From JAAYBQ01 sp035403465 (GTDB lineage Bacteria > Spirochaetota > UBA4802 > UBA5550), in the NCBI GenBank assembly GCA_035403465.1, contig DAONFG010000001.1:1-64000 (forward strand): 64,000 bases of DNA, given 5' to 3'. A program made the position numbers and the translations under genes. The notes under the pieces are model-generated. The model was not told the DNA's origin. It made no database searches and saw only the letters and a list, made by a program, of their open reading frames with translations. The first letter of the stretch is position 1. Each line of letters opens with the position of its first letter. This document shows positions 8,020 through 17,943 of this stretch, in pieces.

Positions 8020-10185
8020 ATGAATATCGGAACAATACTGATCGCAACAGCAATGATGCTCTCTGCAGCATCCGCAATGTTTTTTATCCGGAGCAAAAAG
8101 GGCACGGTTGTACTGCAGATTAACGCGGCACGCAGATCCTACTATGCGGCTTCCGCCCTGATTCTTTTTTCAGTTATAATGCTTCTCAATGCTCTGCTTA
8201 ACAATGAATTCCAGTACTCCTATGTTTATAACAATTCAGCTGCCGGTATGCACCTTGTGTACAAAATCGCTGCTCTCTGGGCCGGGAGCGAAGGAAGCTA
8301 CCTTATCTGGACACTAATGCTGAACTTAATGGGACTCTACCTGATCAGCAGGAAAGTAGATGATGAGGATATTCTTCTTTCAGTTACGGCATTTATGCAG
8401 GCGCTTATGCTGATAGTTGTACTGGTTAAAAGCCCCTTTGTAAAAGTATGGGTTGATCACCAGTATTTTCAGCCTGGAATGATTCCATCCGACGGGCAGG
8501 GTATGAATCCGCTTCTTATGGATCCATGGATGGTTGCCCATCCTCCGGTTCTTTTTCTTGGTTACGCTTCGGCGTCAATAATATTTGCCTACGCAGTTAC
8601 CGCGCTTATAAGAAAAGAGTATGACAGCTGGATCGAACCCGCTTACAAATGGCTGATCTTCAGCACATTCACCCTTGGTCTCGGCATTTTCATGGGCGGG
8701 TACTGGGCCTATACAGTTCTGGGCTGGGGCGGTTACTGGGGATGGGACCCGGTAGAAAACTCATCGCTTGTGCCCTGGATCGTCAGCATAGCACTTATGC
8801 ATAGCATGATGCTTCAGAAACGCAAGCCCGTACTTAAAAAGACAAATATAGGCCTTGCCCTAATATATTTCATACTTGTATTCTACAGCACTTTCCTTAC
8901 CCGCAGCGGGGTGCTTTCAGAATTTTCAGTACACTCCTTCCAGGAATCGAATCTTAAAATTTATCTCGGGATAATGCTGGCACTCTTCATAATTGGATCG
9001 CTTTTCATTTTTATCAGGCGCTTCAGGGGGATTAAGTCCGAGTCATTAAAACAGGAGCTCTTCAACCTTGAAAACATGACTGTATTCGGTATCATCGTTC
9101 TTCTATTCTACTCTTTCATAATTCTCTCAGGAACGTCAATGCCCATAATCACGGGACTCACCGGAAAGGAGCCCGTACCTGTAACAGCAAATTTTTATAA
9201 CAACATATCAGTCCCCATGGGGATAATGCTGATTGTTTTCATCATTCTCTCTGCTGTTTCATCAATAAAATACTCGAAGTTTGTACTCGCATCTGCATGC
9301 GCTGTATCTGTTGCATTCACTGCTCTTGTGAATATATTTTTCGGATTCAGCCCGGTTACAGCGTCATTCACCGCGGTTTCTTTTTTACTCCTGCAGCTCA
9401 TGCTTTATGATCTCTACACAAAGGGCCGGGGTGTGATTCTTTCTTCGCGCACCGCACACCTGGGCATTGCCGTAATGGTAACCGGCATAATAATTTCCGG
9501 CTACTATTCATGGACAGAAGAGGTTCAGGTCAGCACAGGACAGACTGTAAGCGCCGGAGATGTTTCAGTTAAACTTAATGGTTTCATTGAAGGGCCTGAA
9601 CAGGCAATAGGCATCACAATCGGCAGAAACAACAGGTTTCGTGACGTATCGCTTGCGTACCGTCTTGATGAAAACCTGAAGCCGTTCTACAAGGAACCTT
9701 ACCTTGTTCCCGGTGTTGCAGGTGATATATATATCTCCCCCGCAGAGTATATCTTTTCAGCTATTGAGTACGGGACAGAAATTTTCCAGAAGGGCGACGA
9801 GAAGGATGTAACAGGATTGAAAGTAAAGTTTACCGGTTTTGACATCAGGAATATGGGTAAACCCGACATGTCAATCTATGCCAACCTTGTCGTAAACGGC
9901 AGGCCGTACAGGCCGGGCTTATACCTGCAGAATGACGAGGTTAAAAACGCCAGCCTCACATTAGCGGGTACAGACAGGGTCATTTCACTTGAAAAGATAA
10001 TGGTAGACCACGAGGTTGTGATCATCAGAATTGCTCCATCAGCAAAGGAGACTCTTCCGCCAGATTATGCAGTGCTTAATGTTTCCTACAAACGCATGAT
10101 CTGGCTTGTGTGGCTGGGAACAATATTTATAAGTGCGGGATTAATACTCTCCATGGTAAGACTATACCGGGTAAAAAAAAGTTAA
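8020..10185 (+). CDS. ccmF: Cytochrome c haem lyase subunit CcmF
   Basis: 721 aa from ATG 8020, which lies one base after the ccmE stop; the in-frame ATG at 7930 is inside ccmE and is rejected. It is a polytopic membrane protein with the WWD motif (GWGGYWGWDPVENSSLVPW) and conserved histidines (for example AHPPVLFLGY). A C-terminal periplasmic domain precedes the last helix. CcmF takes haem from holo-CcmE and joins it to apocytochrome c. The length fits the family (600-700 aa). It is the last gene of the operon and ends in a hairpin at 10179-10200. Confidence 0.95.
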   Translation: MNIGTILIATAMMLSAASAMFFIRSKKGTVVLQINAARRSYYAASALILFSVIMLLNALLNNEFQYSYVYNNSAAGMHLVYKIAALWAGSEGSYLIWTLMLNLMGLYLISRKVDDEDILLSVTAFMQALMLIVVLVKSPFVKVWVDHQYFQPGMIPSDGQGMNPLLMDPWMVAHPPVLFLGYASASIIFAYAVTALIRKEYDSWIEPAYKWLIFSTFTLGLGIFMGGYWAYTVLGWGGYWGWDPVENSSLVPWIVSIALMHSMMLQKRKPVLKKTNIGLALIYFILVFYSTFLTRSGVLSEFSVHSFQESNLKIYLGIMLALFIIGSLFIFIRRFRGIKSESLKQELFNLENMTVFGIIVLLFYSFIILSGTSMPIITGLTGKEPVPVTANFYNNISVPMGIMLIVFIILSAVSSIKYSKFVLASACAVSVAFTALVNIFFGFSPVTASFTAVSFLLLQLMLYDLYTKGRGVILSSRTAHLGIAVMVTGIIISGYYSWTEEVQVSTGQTVSAGDVSVKLNGFIEGPEQAIGITIGRNNRFRDVSLAYRLDENLKPFYKEPYLVPGVAGDIYISPAEYIFSAIEYGTEIFQKGDEKDVTGLKVKFTGFDIRNMGKPDMSIYANLVVNGRPYRPGLYLQNDEVKNASLTLAGTDRVISLEKIMVDHEVVIIRIAPSAKETLPPDYAVLNVSYKRMIWLVWLGTIFISAGLILSMVRLYRVKKS

Positions 10186-10200
10186 TCATCCGATTAACTT
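10179..10200. terminator. Hairpin between ccmF and ogt
   Basis: AAGTTAATC pairs perfectly with GATTAACTT across a 4-base loop. It overlaps the ccmF stop codon and lies between two convergent genes. An A tract precedes it, so on the minus strand it is followed by a T tract and looks like a terminator for ogt. On the plus strand the T tract is weak. Confidence 0.5.
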
Positions 10201-10210
10201 CTCCTGTCCC

Positions 10211-10768
10211 TTAACTGCGGGCAGGGGAAAATCCTCCGGCTTCATGTTCAAGCAGCATCCTCTTTACATCAACGCCGCCTGAATAATTTCCCATTGATCC
10301 GTCTCCCCTGATCACCCTGTGGCATGGAATTATAACCGGAAACGCATTTTTAGCCATTACGTTCCCGACAAACCTTCCGCCCCTTGCTATTCCGCTTCTC
10401 TCTGCAAGAGCGCCGTAACTTATTGTTTCACCGGGCGTAACCTTTATCAGCTCCCTGTAAACATTCAGCTGGTTTTCGGTGCATCCGGAGACATCAAGAA
10501 CGATCATCTTTTTACCTGAACAGGAGGCGGGATTAACGGTTTCGTTTATCCCGGTAAAAATTATTTTATGTGAAGAATCTGTTTTTTTAGCCGAATAATC
10601 ATCGAGCCAGTTGAACAGCATCTGAACATTGAACGGTATTTCTTTTGACCGCTGCTTTCCGTGTGAGATAAAATCTATCGTGATTACAGCACCAGGGGAC
10701 GCGGTGATTTTAAGACTGAATATTTTACCGGCGTAAAAGTACTGGTTTATGATTCCGGAAGGTTTCAT
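10211..10768 (-). CDS. ogt: Methylated-DNA--protein-cysteine methyltransferase
   Basis: 185 aa with the hallmark active site IIPCHRVIRGDG (acceptor Cys149), plus TPGETISYGALAERSG and the RFVGNVMAKN helix-turn-helix region. The protein removes alkyl groups from O6-alkylguanine by transferring them irreversibly to Cys149. The N-terminal ribonuclease-like domain is present but diverged. Its start overlaps the ribF stop (ATGA), so the two are translationally coupled. Confidence 0.93.
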   Translation of the reverse strand: MKPSGIINQYFYAGKIFSLKITASPGAVITIDFISHGKQRSKEIPFNVQMLFNWLDDYSAKKTDSSHKIIFTGINETVNPASCSGKKMIVLDVSGCTENQLNVYRELIKVTPGETISYGALAERSGIARGGRFVGNVMAKNAFPVIIPCHRVIRGDGSMGNYSGGVDVKRMLLEHEAGGFSPARS

Positions 10769-11736
10769 GACCGCAGTATAAGTTCAGCCTGCGCCCTGTC
10801 TGATTCGATCTGTCTTACCAGGGATTCTGCAGATTCAAATTTCCGTTCATCCCTTATCTTGCTGTAAAAGGTCAATGTAAGAGGCTCATCGTATATATCT
10901 TCGCTGAAACTGAATATGTTCACTTCAATACTCCTGGAAGTGCCGTTGAATGTTGGATTGAAGCCGATGTTGAGCATCCCCCCGTATTCCTTTCCCCTGA
11001 TGTTTACAGATACGGCGTAAACCCCTCCCGCAGGGATTATTTTATCCGGAGAGAAAGGCTTCACATTCGCTGTGGGGTAACCAAGGTGTCTGCCGCGTCC
11101 TTCTCCTTTTATCACTGTACCTGAAAACGTATACTTTCTGCCGAGTAGTTTTTCAACATTCTCCATGCTGCCGCTGTCAAGTTCCTTCCGCAGCAGGGTT
11201 GATGATACGGCATTTCCGTCTATGGCTTCAACCGGTACCTGCGTAATAAGGATGCTTGTGCGTTTCGCAAGGGCGTTTAGGTAATCAATGTTGCCCTCAC
11301 GGTTTTTACCGAACGCATGGTCGTACCCTATGACAATCTCGCGCGCGCCAAGCCTCCCTATCAGCAGCTCATGATAAAACTGCTCTGCAGTGAGGTCAGC
11401 AACCTCCCGCGTGAATTCAAGCATTATGATATTCTTTACCCCCAGGGCTGCAAGGGCCTGCTGTTTCTCTTCGACCGTGGTTATCATCCGGCATACTGAC
11501 CCGGGATGGATAACAGTCCTGGGGTGGTTCCTGAATGTAATAACAAAGGGTTCACCTGAATGTTCTCGCGATTTAAGAAGGAGTGTTTCGATGATCTTCC
11601 TGTGCCCTGTATGTACGCCGTCGAAGTTGCCTATTGTGACAACAGGATTGACAATGCTGCCGTTATTTTCAGGAATCTCATGGTATATTTTTATATTATC
11701 ATTGCTCATAACCGGTTCCGCCAGTACAGAAACCAT
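10765..11736 (-). CDS. ribF: Bifunctional riboflavin kinase/FAD synthetase RibF
   Basis: The N-terminal FAD synthetase domain has GNFDGVHTGHRKII, and the C-terminal flavokinase domain has GRGRHLGYPTANV and the following beta-barrel pattern. The enzyme phosphorylates riboflavin to FMN and adenylates FMN to FAD. The length (323 aa) is normal. Met10 (position 11709, MSNDNIKIYHE) is an alternative start; neither start has a strong Shine-Dalgarno. It is followed directly by ogt. Confidence 0.94.
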   Translation of the reverse strand: MVSVLAEPVMSNDNIKIYHEIPENNGSIVNPVVTIGNFDGVHTGHRKIIETLLLKSREHSGEPFVITFRNHPRTVIHPGSVCRMITTVEEKQQALAALGVKNIIMLEFTREVADLTAEQFYHELLIGRLGAREIVIGYDHAFGKNREGNIDYLNALAKRTSILITQVPVEAIDGNAVSSTLLRKELDSGSMENVEKLLGRKYTFSGTVIKGEGRGRHLGYPTANVKPFSPDKIIPAGGVYAVSVNIRGKEYGGMLNIGFNPTFNGTSRSIEVNIFSFSEDIYDEPLTLTFYSKIRDERKFESAESLVRQIESDRAQAELILRS

Positions 11737-11770
11737 TCTGCAGGTGCACTGCCTCTTTTCAAGATATTTT

Positions 11771-12124
11771 TTACCTGCCCTTCTGCCCTGTATAGTTAAA
11801 GATCAGCGCCGGAATGACCCCTGCGGCGATTCCGCAAAGGTCCGCAGCAAGGTCCATCAGCGAACATGAACGTCCCGGTATCCATATCTGTATGCCTTCA
11901 ATAACAATTCCATAAAGCATAAGCCATAGTCCGCACCTCAGGTACATTCGGGGGTACGCGCGCAATGCCAGCAGAGACAGAACAAGAAAAGCTGCCAGGT
12001 GATTCAGTTTGTCACTGAATCCTGTTTCAAGTGCATAATTGCCGGGTGTAACGGCCAGCATCATGATAATAACCAATCCGGCCCATAGCATGTATTTATT
12101 GATAATCGGGTTATTCAGGATCAT
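11771..12124 (-). CDS. VanZ-like membrane protein
   Basis: 117 aa with about four hydrophobic segments. Typical VanZ-family marks are the SDKLNHLAAFLVLSLLALRA helix and the later GIVIEGIQIWIPGRSCSLMDLAADLCGIAAG pattern, given here in part. Family members are small membrane proteins, one of which gives low-level teicoplanin resistance, but most have no known role. It lies 34 bases upstream of ribF on the same strand and may be the first gene of that operon. Confidence 0.75.
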   Translation of the reverse strand: MILNNPIINKYMLWAGLVIIMMLAVTPGNYALETGFSDKLNHLAAFLVLSLLALRAYPRMYLRCGLWLMLYGIVIEGIQIWIPGRSCSLMDLAADLCGIAAGVIPALIFNYTGQKGR

Positions 12125-12354
12125 ATTATGCAGCCCTCCTCAATTTTCAATACATGTTTATAATCCGCGTGTTATGACTATCCGCTATAATAAAATTACT
12201 GTTATCATGATCCGGAAAAAAGTGCCCTTTCAAGTTACAATAAAAAAATAATATACAACCACCGTGGACTCATATTATAATCGACATTATGATTATTTAA
12301 ACTCAAATTACCATTAATAGATTGTACAACATGTAATCATATACAACCGGCGTT

Positions 12355-13203
12355 ATGAAAAATATAAAGTTAATAATATTAATCGCAATAGCTGCTATAA
12401 GCCTTGAAATCTCAGCAGAGATTCCGGACGTCTTATACCATTTAAATGACAGGGGTGAAATAATCGGTCACTACAGCATTTATGCTAAAAACGATATTCT
12501 ATTCTGTTCCGGAGATGATCCGGCAGGCAGTGAAAACAACCGGGCTGCAGAACTCATGATGATAGGCGAATTCAATGCAGCATCAGAGGTTTTTGAAGAT
12601 GCATTAAGGCATGCACCTCTATTCCTTCCGTTCCGTTACAACCTTGGAATCTGCTACCTCTATCTGAATAAGCTGGACCTGGCAATGATGCACTTTACAA
12701 AGGCAAAACAGCTTGTACCCGAATATGATAAAATCTATCTCCAGATAGGATACATCTATGACCGTAAAAACGACGAAACCCGTGCGCTGGATTATTTCAG
12801 TAAAGCCCTGCAGTTGAATCCCAATGAACTGAATACATACATCCTGATTGGTGATATTTATTTTAAACGTAACCAGATGAACATTGCGCGCAAGTATTAC
12901 GAAAAAGCCCTTAAAATTAACCCGGTTTACCCGAACGGTCTGCTGGGTCTTGCGAAAATTCATTTTAAAAAAGAGGAATATATAAAAGCCATAGTTCTTT
13001 TTAAATCCATAAATACAGGAGGAGACTATGATAAATCACTTCATTTTTATTATGCCGAATCCTCATTTAAACTTGGTGATTACCGGAAGGCCGCAGAGGA
13101 GTATGAAAAACTGCTCAGCTTCAGAAATGACCGGTTTTTTCTTGTTAATTCGGTCCTGCTGATAAAACATAAACTTGATTTATCGCGCAGGTTTATTGAA
13201 TAG
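12355..13203 (+). CDS. Exported TPR protein
   Basis: 282 aa with a signal peptide (MKNIKLIILIAIAAISLEIS). Five to six tetratricopeptide repeats follow from about residue 62; clear examples are ALDYFSKALQLNPNELNTY and ARKYYEKALKINPVYPNGL. TPRs are protein-binding helical hairpins. A periplasmic scaffold or assembly role is likely but unspecified. It converges on the large HEAT-repeat gene with a 9-base gap and no visible terminator. Confidence 0.8.
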   Translation: MKNIKLIILIAIAAISLEISAEIPDVLYHLNDRGEIIGHYSIYAKNDILFCSGDDPAGSENNRAAELMMIGEFNAASEVFEDALRHAPLFLPFRYNLGICYLYLNKLDLAMMHFTKAKQLVPEYDKIYLQIGYIYDRKNDETRALDYFSKALQLNPNELNTYILIGDIYFKRNQMNIARKYYEKALKINPVYPNGLLGLAKIHFKKEEYIKAIVLFKSINTGGDYDKSLHFYYAESSFKLGDYRKAAEEYEKLLSFRNDRFFLVNSVLLIKHKLDLSRRFIE

Positions 13204-13212
13204 AACCGGCTT

Positions 13213-16200
13213 CTATTTAATAGTCAGTTTGGAAATCTCTATCCTGTACAGGTTATATGCGTTTGTGAGCATTACTTTAATATTCCTGTTAAGCTCCCTG
13301 TCTGTTGATCTCCTGTTCATATACTTTTCAATTTCATCAAACTGGTTTTTCAGCTTGATGCCTATGTTTTCAAGCTCACCGGCGATTGCAATTGATGTAA
13401 TAGATCTGTTCCCGGAAGAAACTGTTTTTATCTGGGCCTCAATCTGCGCTTTAAGCTCCTTCTGCCTGTCTATCTCCTCCTCTTTGCTGTCAAGCATCGA
13501 GATCGCAATCATATTAAAATTCACAGGAGATATATACTCGTAGTGGGTGCGGTCGTAAACAATCTCTGAAACAAGCATTTCGGGTAATATCAGCGAATAA
13601 AATTTGTTTCTTATAAGCTCTTCAGTATGACCATCAAAGAAAATCCTGTTGGATACGGGCAGCCGGTTTTCTGTCCTGTTTGAAAGGCCGGAATACTCGA
13701 AGAGTTCATCACCCGAAACCAGGAATTCATCAGTCACAAGGTTAATTCCGACATTTATATTTCTACTCATAATATTAGAATTATTATAACTGCGCAGCCC
13801 GCCGCATATTGTAATAGCGGCTGAGAGAGCTTCGAATGGATCATTATAACAGATAGTTATCCTGTTGCTCTCCTTGTGCGAAATATTGCCCGATGTTCCC
13901 TTAAGTTCCGGGATCAGGAGCAGGTCACATAACAGGTAGAGCTCTATTAATTCATAATAGTTTAAACCCTTCTCAAGGCTGCTGAAATTCAAAATATCAA
14001 CAGTAAGCACCGTGATTCTCTTTTTATCTATGCCGGTGAACCTGTTGCTCTCCCTGGCAAGCGTTCCAGGCTGCGGAAGTTCATACTTCCTGAATATATT
14101 TATTATAAAATTTTCAATCTCTTTCAATTCATCTTCCGGAAGCTTTTGCAGAATATCAATAATATCCCAGCTTATACCGTACTCCTCTCTAAGAAGTGAA
14201 ATAAGAAAAAAATTAAAATCCGGTGTATGAATATCTCTCAGAACAGACAGTATCTCCCGCTGGATAGCCCTGTTTTTAATGATGAGCATCTCCCGGACAG
14301 ACCTGAACGCATCCTTGCTGCCTAGGCGTATGAGGATCATGCATGAAAAAATCCTTACCCTTATGCCCGGATCTTTAAGGTATTCCTGTACCTGGCGCGA
14401 CAGTTGCTGCTTGCTGTAATCAGCCCGCACAGCCATAATTGAACATATCGATTTTACAATAGTCTCTTTGAGTATCTGGTTCTTTTCATTGATAAAAAGC
14501 TCATGCAGGTAATCAATATCCTCGGTAAAAGCGCAATGGCCCAGTCCCGCAATAGCTTTCTGACGGATTACACTGTCATTGTTGTTTTCGATAATCTGCT
14601 TAAACACATTCGTTGCATTGATATTCGATTTTACATTCTGCGTCATAAGGATTCCTGTAATTCCCGAAACTATTTCACCGGTGGACGCAAAATTATTCTT
14701 CAGGAATTCAACAAGAATATTGAGCAGCCTTTTTTCAGTAAATAATGGAAGCAGCTGAACTGCTTTCACCTGTTCCTCCGGGGAACCCGCTGTCAGCATG
14801 ATTTCAACTTCACTAAGCATATATGAATAGTTGATCCTGCTCAGTGCGACAATTGCTCCTTCATAAATATCAGGGTCAGGATATTTCTTCAGGTAGTTGT
14901 AGATATATACCAGCGACTTGGCTGCACCCTCAATCTGCAGCACCTCAATAATCCTGCAGAGCCTTACAATCCTTGACTGCAGGTATCGTTTGTCAAAATT
15001 AACTGTTTCAAGCCTGGCCACGGTGTTGTCACGTGACACCCGGTCATCGTCAAGCATGAGGTCAATAAGGCATGAAAGTGATTCGTTATCTTCTGGTGTA
15101 ATGTAGTAAATCCATTCAGCCATAAGGGGAAGTATTCTTCGTGCAAAATCCTTACCCTCGTTGGTAAATCCTCCCAGCAGCCTTCTCTTTTGTTCCGGGT
15201 TCATTTTTTTCAGAATGTAGTTTCTTACACGGCGGAAATTTTCGGGTAAGGAATTATCTACAACATCGGGTATCATGAACTCGCGCCTGTAGGTTTCAAA
15301 GAACGCCTCCAGGGTTGCTGAAATGTAGCTGAACATTTTATCCCTGAACAACGTGTATGTCCTGGATTTTTCCTTACCGCTGAAATACCTGTAAAAAATC
15401 AGGACAATAAGCTCGTTGTCCCTCTCCTGTTCCACGTTCATCGATATCAGGTTTCGTAAAAGTTTTTCAGGAAAACGGATCAGTGTAATATTGCTGTATA
15501 TCGAATAGAGCACCATGCGCCGGAGCCTGTCATCTTTTGACTCAAGGGCTTTCATCGTATATATTACGGATTCCCTGTGGTTGCATGAAAGCATGGCATT
15601 TATAAATGCTGCTTTTGTTTTAATCGAATAGTTCTCAAACCTTGCAGTAATCTTGCCCAGCAGCACTTTTATATTAAGAAGCAGTTCTTCATCCGGGGTC
15701 ATCTGTTTTTCAACGATTCCCTCATACAGCGGGTGTTCACCGGTTTCATCTCCAGCTTCCTCTTTATATATTTCCTGGTTCAGGTTATATATTGAAAGAA
15801 ATACATGGTATGACGTTTCATCATCATTCCGCTTTAGAAGTTCTTCGTAAATTTCAGTTTTCCTGATTAATGACAGTGAGCTTACTGCGCTGTAAAAAAG
15901 CTTGCCGTTCTGGTTATTCCGGGTCGTTGCAATTATATATGAACCGGCTTCTGCATCGGCGGCTCCTATATATCTTAATGTGTTAAACGCTTTTCTCAGC
16001 AGGGCTCCGGCTTCCTGGTCATCTTTGTGCTTTTCGATAAAATTGATGACCATCGGAGATTCATTTACAGAGCCGTTTTTTCTGAGAAAATCAAGGATTA
16101 TATCCTTCTCCACTGAAGAGATTTTTTTTTCGAGCAGGGAAGTCATTACAGGAATCAATGTTTTATCGTCGAATCGGGCAAGAACATTAATAGCGCTGGC

Positions 16201-16377
16201 AGTAATGTCCCCGCCCTTTTCAATTTCTCTCAGTAACAGGTTTTTGCCCGCCTCAGATTTGAGAATGCCGAGGATATTATGAAAGGCCACACGTTCATAA
16301 GGATCAAGTTTGAAACTTCTGCTAATTTCCAGTTTAATGGACTGGAGAAAGTTTTTTTCTTCGCTCAAGGGATTCAC
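13213..16377 (-). CDS. Large HEAT-repeat protein with degenerate class III cyclase-like domain
   Basis: 1054 aa, no signal peptide. Residues 1 to about 770 are helical HEAT/armadillo-like repeats (for example ALSRINYSYMLSEVEIML, AIAGLGHCAFTEDIDYLHEL). From about 784 to 920 comes a class III nucleotidyl cyclase-like domain, beginning RITVLTVDILNFSSLEKG. It keeps the first metal Asp (VDILNFSS) and a GDELFEYSGLSNRTENRLP region resembling the domain end, but the second metal-binding GD is replaced (NISHKESNRITICYND). A charged helix rich in Glu/Lys/Gln follows near 960-980. It is probably a catalytically dead sensor or scaffold. The architecture recalls HEAT-cyclase signalling proteins, though the function is unknown. 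Confidence 0.75.
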   Translation of the reverse strand: MNPLSEEKNFLQSIKLEISRSFKLDPYERVAFHNILGILKSEAGKNLLLREIEKGGDITASAINVLARFDDKTLIPVMTSLLEKKISSVEKDIILDFLRKNGSVNESPMVINFIEKHKDDQEAGALLRKAFNTLRYIGAADAEAGSYIIATTRNNQNGKLFYSAVSSLSLIRKTEIYEELLKRNDDETSYHVFLSIYNLNQEIYKEEAGDETGEHPLYEGIVEKQMTPDEELLLNIKVLLGKITARFENYSIKTKAAFINAMLSCNHRESVIYTMKALESKDDRLRRMVLYSIYSNITLIRFPEKLLRNLISMNVEQERDNELIVLIFYRYFSGKEKSRTYTLFRDKMFSYISATLEAFFETYRREFMIPDVVDNSLPENFRRVRNYILKKMNPEQKRRLLGGFTNEGKDFARRILPLMAEWIYYITPEDNESLSCLIDLMLDDDRVSRDNTVARLETVNFDKRYLQSRIVRLCRIIEVLQIEGAAKSLVYIYNYLKKYPDPDIYEGAIVALSRINYSYMLSEVEIMLTAGSPEEQVKAVQLLPLFTEKRLLNILVEFLKNNFASTGEIVSGITGILMTQNVKSNINATNVFKQIIENNNDSVIRQKAIAGLGHCAFTEDIDYLHELFINEKNQILKETIVKSICSIMAVRADYSKQQLSRQVQEYLKDPGIRVRIFSCMILIRLGSKDAFRSVREMLIIKNRAIQREILSVLRDIHTPDFNFFLISLLREEYGISWDIIDILQKLPEDELKEIENFIINIFRKYELPQPGTLARESNRFTGIDKKRITVLTVDILNFSSLEKGLNYYELIELYLLCDLLLIPELKGTSGNISHKESNRITICYNDPFEALSAAITICGGLRSYNNSNIMSRNINVGINLVTDEFLVSGDELFEYSGLSNRTENRLPVSNRIFFDGHTEELIRNKFYSLILPEMLVSEIVYDRTHYEYISPVNFNMIAISMLDSKEEEIDRQKELKAQIEAQIKTVSSGNRSITSIAIAGELENIGIKLKNQFDEIEKYMNRRSTDRELNRNIKVMLTNAYNLYRIEISKLTIK

Positions 16378-16684
16378 CCGCTCATAATTTGTATTATATC
16401 TGCCCGGAAAACAGTAAAAAATATTCCGAAAAAACCTGTTATACGCCTTGTATTTAATGTCGGTTTATTTAATTACCGGGAAAAGACAAAATCACACGCT
16501 TTTAATGAAGTTTTGACGGTTTGTATTTAAAAGTATGCTTTTAAATCCTGTTAACACAGAATTACCGCCTGAAAAAGTTAAAGATTTACTACTGAAAATA
16601 AATTGACTCTTGTGCGGTATTAATATTAAATTCAGTCTGATTTAATATGTGCAATCAATTCTACAAAGGTGAAGGAGCATAGTA
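16378..16684. other. Divergent promoter region
   Basis: This 307-base spacer separates the start of the HEAT gene (minus) from the start of the lipoprotein gene (plus). It holds a 9-bp inverted repeat (ATTTAAAAG/CTTTTAAAT, loop TATG) at 16525-16546 and a promoter-like pair at 16603-16632. The ribosome binding site AAGGTGAAGGAG precedes ATG 16685. I see no gene in it. Confidence 0.45.
16603..16632 (+). promoter_or_regulatory. Candidate promoter of the 16685 lipoprotein gene
   Basis: TTGACT at 16603-16608 and TAAATT at 16627-16632 are 18 bases apart. That would start transcription about 45 bases upstream of ATG 16685. The hexamers are close to the sigma-70 consensus, but the region is AT-rich, so chance matches are possible. 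Confidence 0.35.
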
Positions 16685-17923
16685 ATGAAAAAAGTATTTA
16701 AAGTCTCATTATCCTGTATTCTTCTGGCTGTTTTAGTATCCTGCGGAGGCGGTAAAAACGTCAAGGATGATAAAGCATCGGGAAAAGGAAATCCTAACAG
16801 GGGCCAGGAAACCGGGTATGCGACAATTTTCGATAATGATACAGCCCTTGCCAGGGACAGGGCAACTGATGATGCAAAGAGAAAGCTTGTAATAAAAATA
16901 CTTGGCGAATCAATCAGGGGCCAGAGTATTATGGAGAATTACGAACTGGTATCAAATATAGTTGAGGCCAAGTCATATGGTCTTGTAAAACAAATTGAAG
17001 TAATCAAACAGGGTAAATCCGGCGATACAGAATACTTTGTGACTATCGAGGGAACCGTTGAACCTGGCGTAGTAGAAGACGCTATTGAAGATGCACTTGA
17101 AAGATACGGAAGACCCAAATTTATGGTGCTGGTTGATGAAAACATCGAGGGTGATAAAAATGCCCCGGGAATGACTGTTACTGAACTCACAATCATGAAT
17201 ATAATGGGTAGCTCCGGTTTTGAATTTGTTGATGCAGCCATGACACAGGAACTCATGAGGAAAGAAAGAACAAAAATGCAGAAGGCAGTTTCAGGTAAGG
17301 TTTCTGACGATGTTCAGGACCTGCTTCTCGATGATGCGGGCGCAGAGGTGATAATTTTCGGGACAGTAGCTGTTACCGACCAGTCATCGGCAATGATTGA
17401 ATATACCAAAAACATGAAGTCCAAGCAGGCAAACATCAACCTCAAGGCGGTGGATGTTTATACCGGAAGCATTATTGCAACAGCTGTTGGCAACGCGGCC
17501 AGTGTTCACATTGACGGCAAGACCGCAGGAAAGGATGCGATCCAGAAATGCCTTGGCCAGAGTAAACTTCTTGGAAAGAATGACGACGACAACAAGTTCC
17601 AGGCCGGCGTCTTCATGGAAACAATTATCAAAAAATTCGTAAAAGCGGCAAACAACAGGGAGATCAAGATTATCATAGCCGGCCTGGATGCAGCCGAACT
17701 CAAGGATTTTAAAGATCAGGTATCAAACAGGATACGCGGAGTACAGAAAGTAATCGAGAAGGGCAGGGATGGTAAAGCTGCTAAACTTGAAGTATACTTT
17801 GCAGGAAAAACCAACGATTTTGAAGACGAACTTTCAGCCAAGGCTTCGGCAATGGGATATGAAATCATCGTCACAACATCAAGACCGAATAAACTGATTA
17901 TGACCGCAAGAAAGATAAACTGA
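16685..17923 (+). CDS. LPP20/FlgT-N-like lipoprotein
   Basis: 412 aa with a lipoprotein signal (MKKVFKVSLSCILLAVLVSC, lipid-bearing Cys20). Residues around 50-125 form an LPP20/FlgT-N type domain: DRATDDAKRKLVIKILGESIRG, then YFVTIEGTVEP. A second region (about 130-270) resembles the nucleotide-fold part of CsgG/FlgT-like envelope proteins (FVDAAMTQELMRKERTKM, AEVIIFGTVAV). A third follows. It is probably anchored in the outer or inner membrane on the periplasmic side, with an assembly role that is inferred only. A smaller relative lies at 37139-37600. Confidence 0.75.
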   Translation: MKKVFKVSLSCILLAVLVSCGGGKNVKDDKASGKGNPNRGQETGYATIFDNDTALARDRATDDAKRKLVIKILGESIRGQSIMENYELVSNIVEAKSYGLVKQIEVIKQGKSGDTEYFVTIEGTVEPGVVEDAIEDALERYGRPKFMVLVDENIEGDKNAPGMTVTELTIMNIMGSSGFEFVDAAMTQELMRKERTKMQKAVSGKVSDDVQDLLLDDAGAEVIIFGTVAVTDQSSAMIEYTKNMKSKQANINLKAVDVYTGSIIATAVGNAASVHIDGKTAGKDAIQKCLGQSKLLGKNDDDNKFQAGVFMETIIKKFVKAANNREIKIIIAGLDAAELKDFKDQVSNRIRGVQKVIEKGRDGKAAKLEVYFAGKTNDFEDELSAKASAMGYEIIVTTSRPNKLIMTARKIN

Positions 17924-17943
17924 TTACATATAAATTGAATGTT

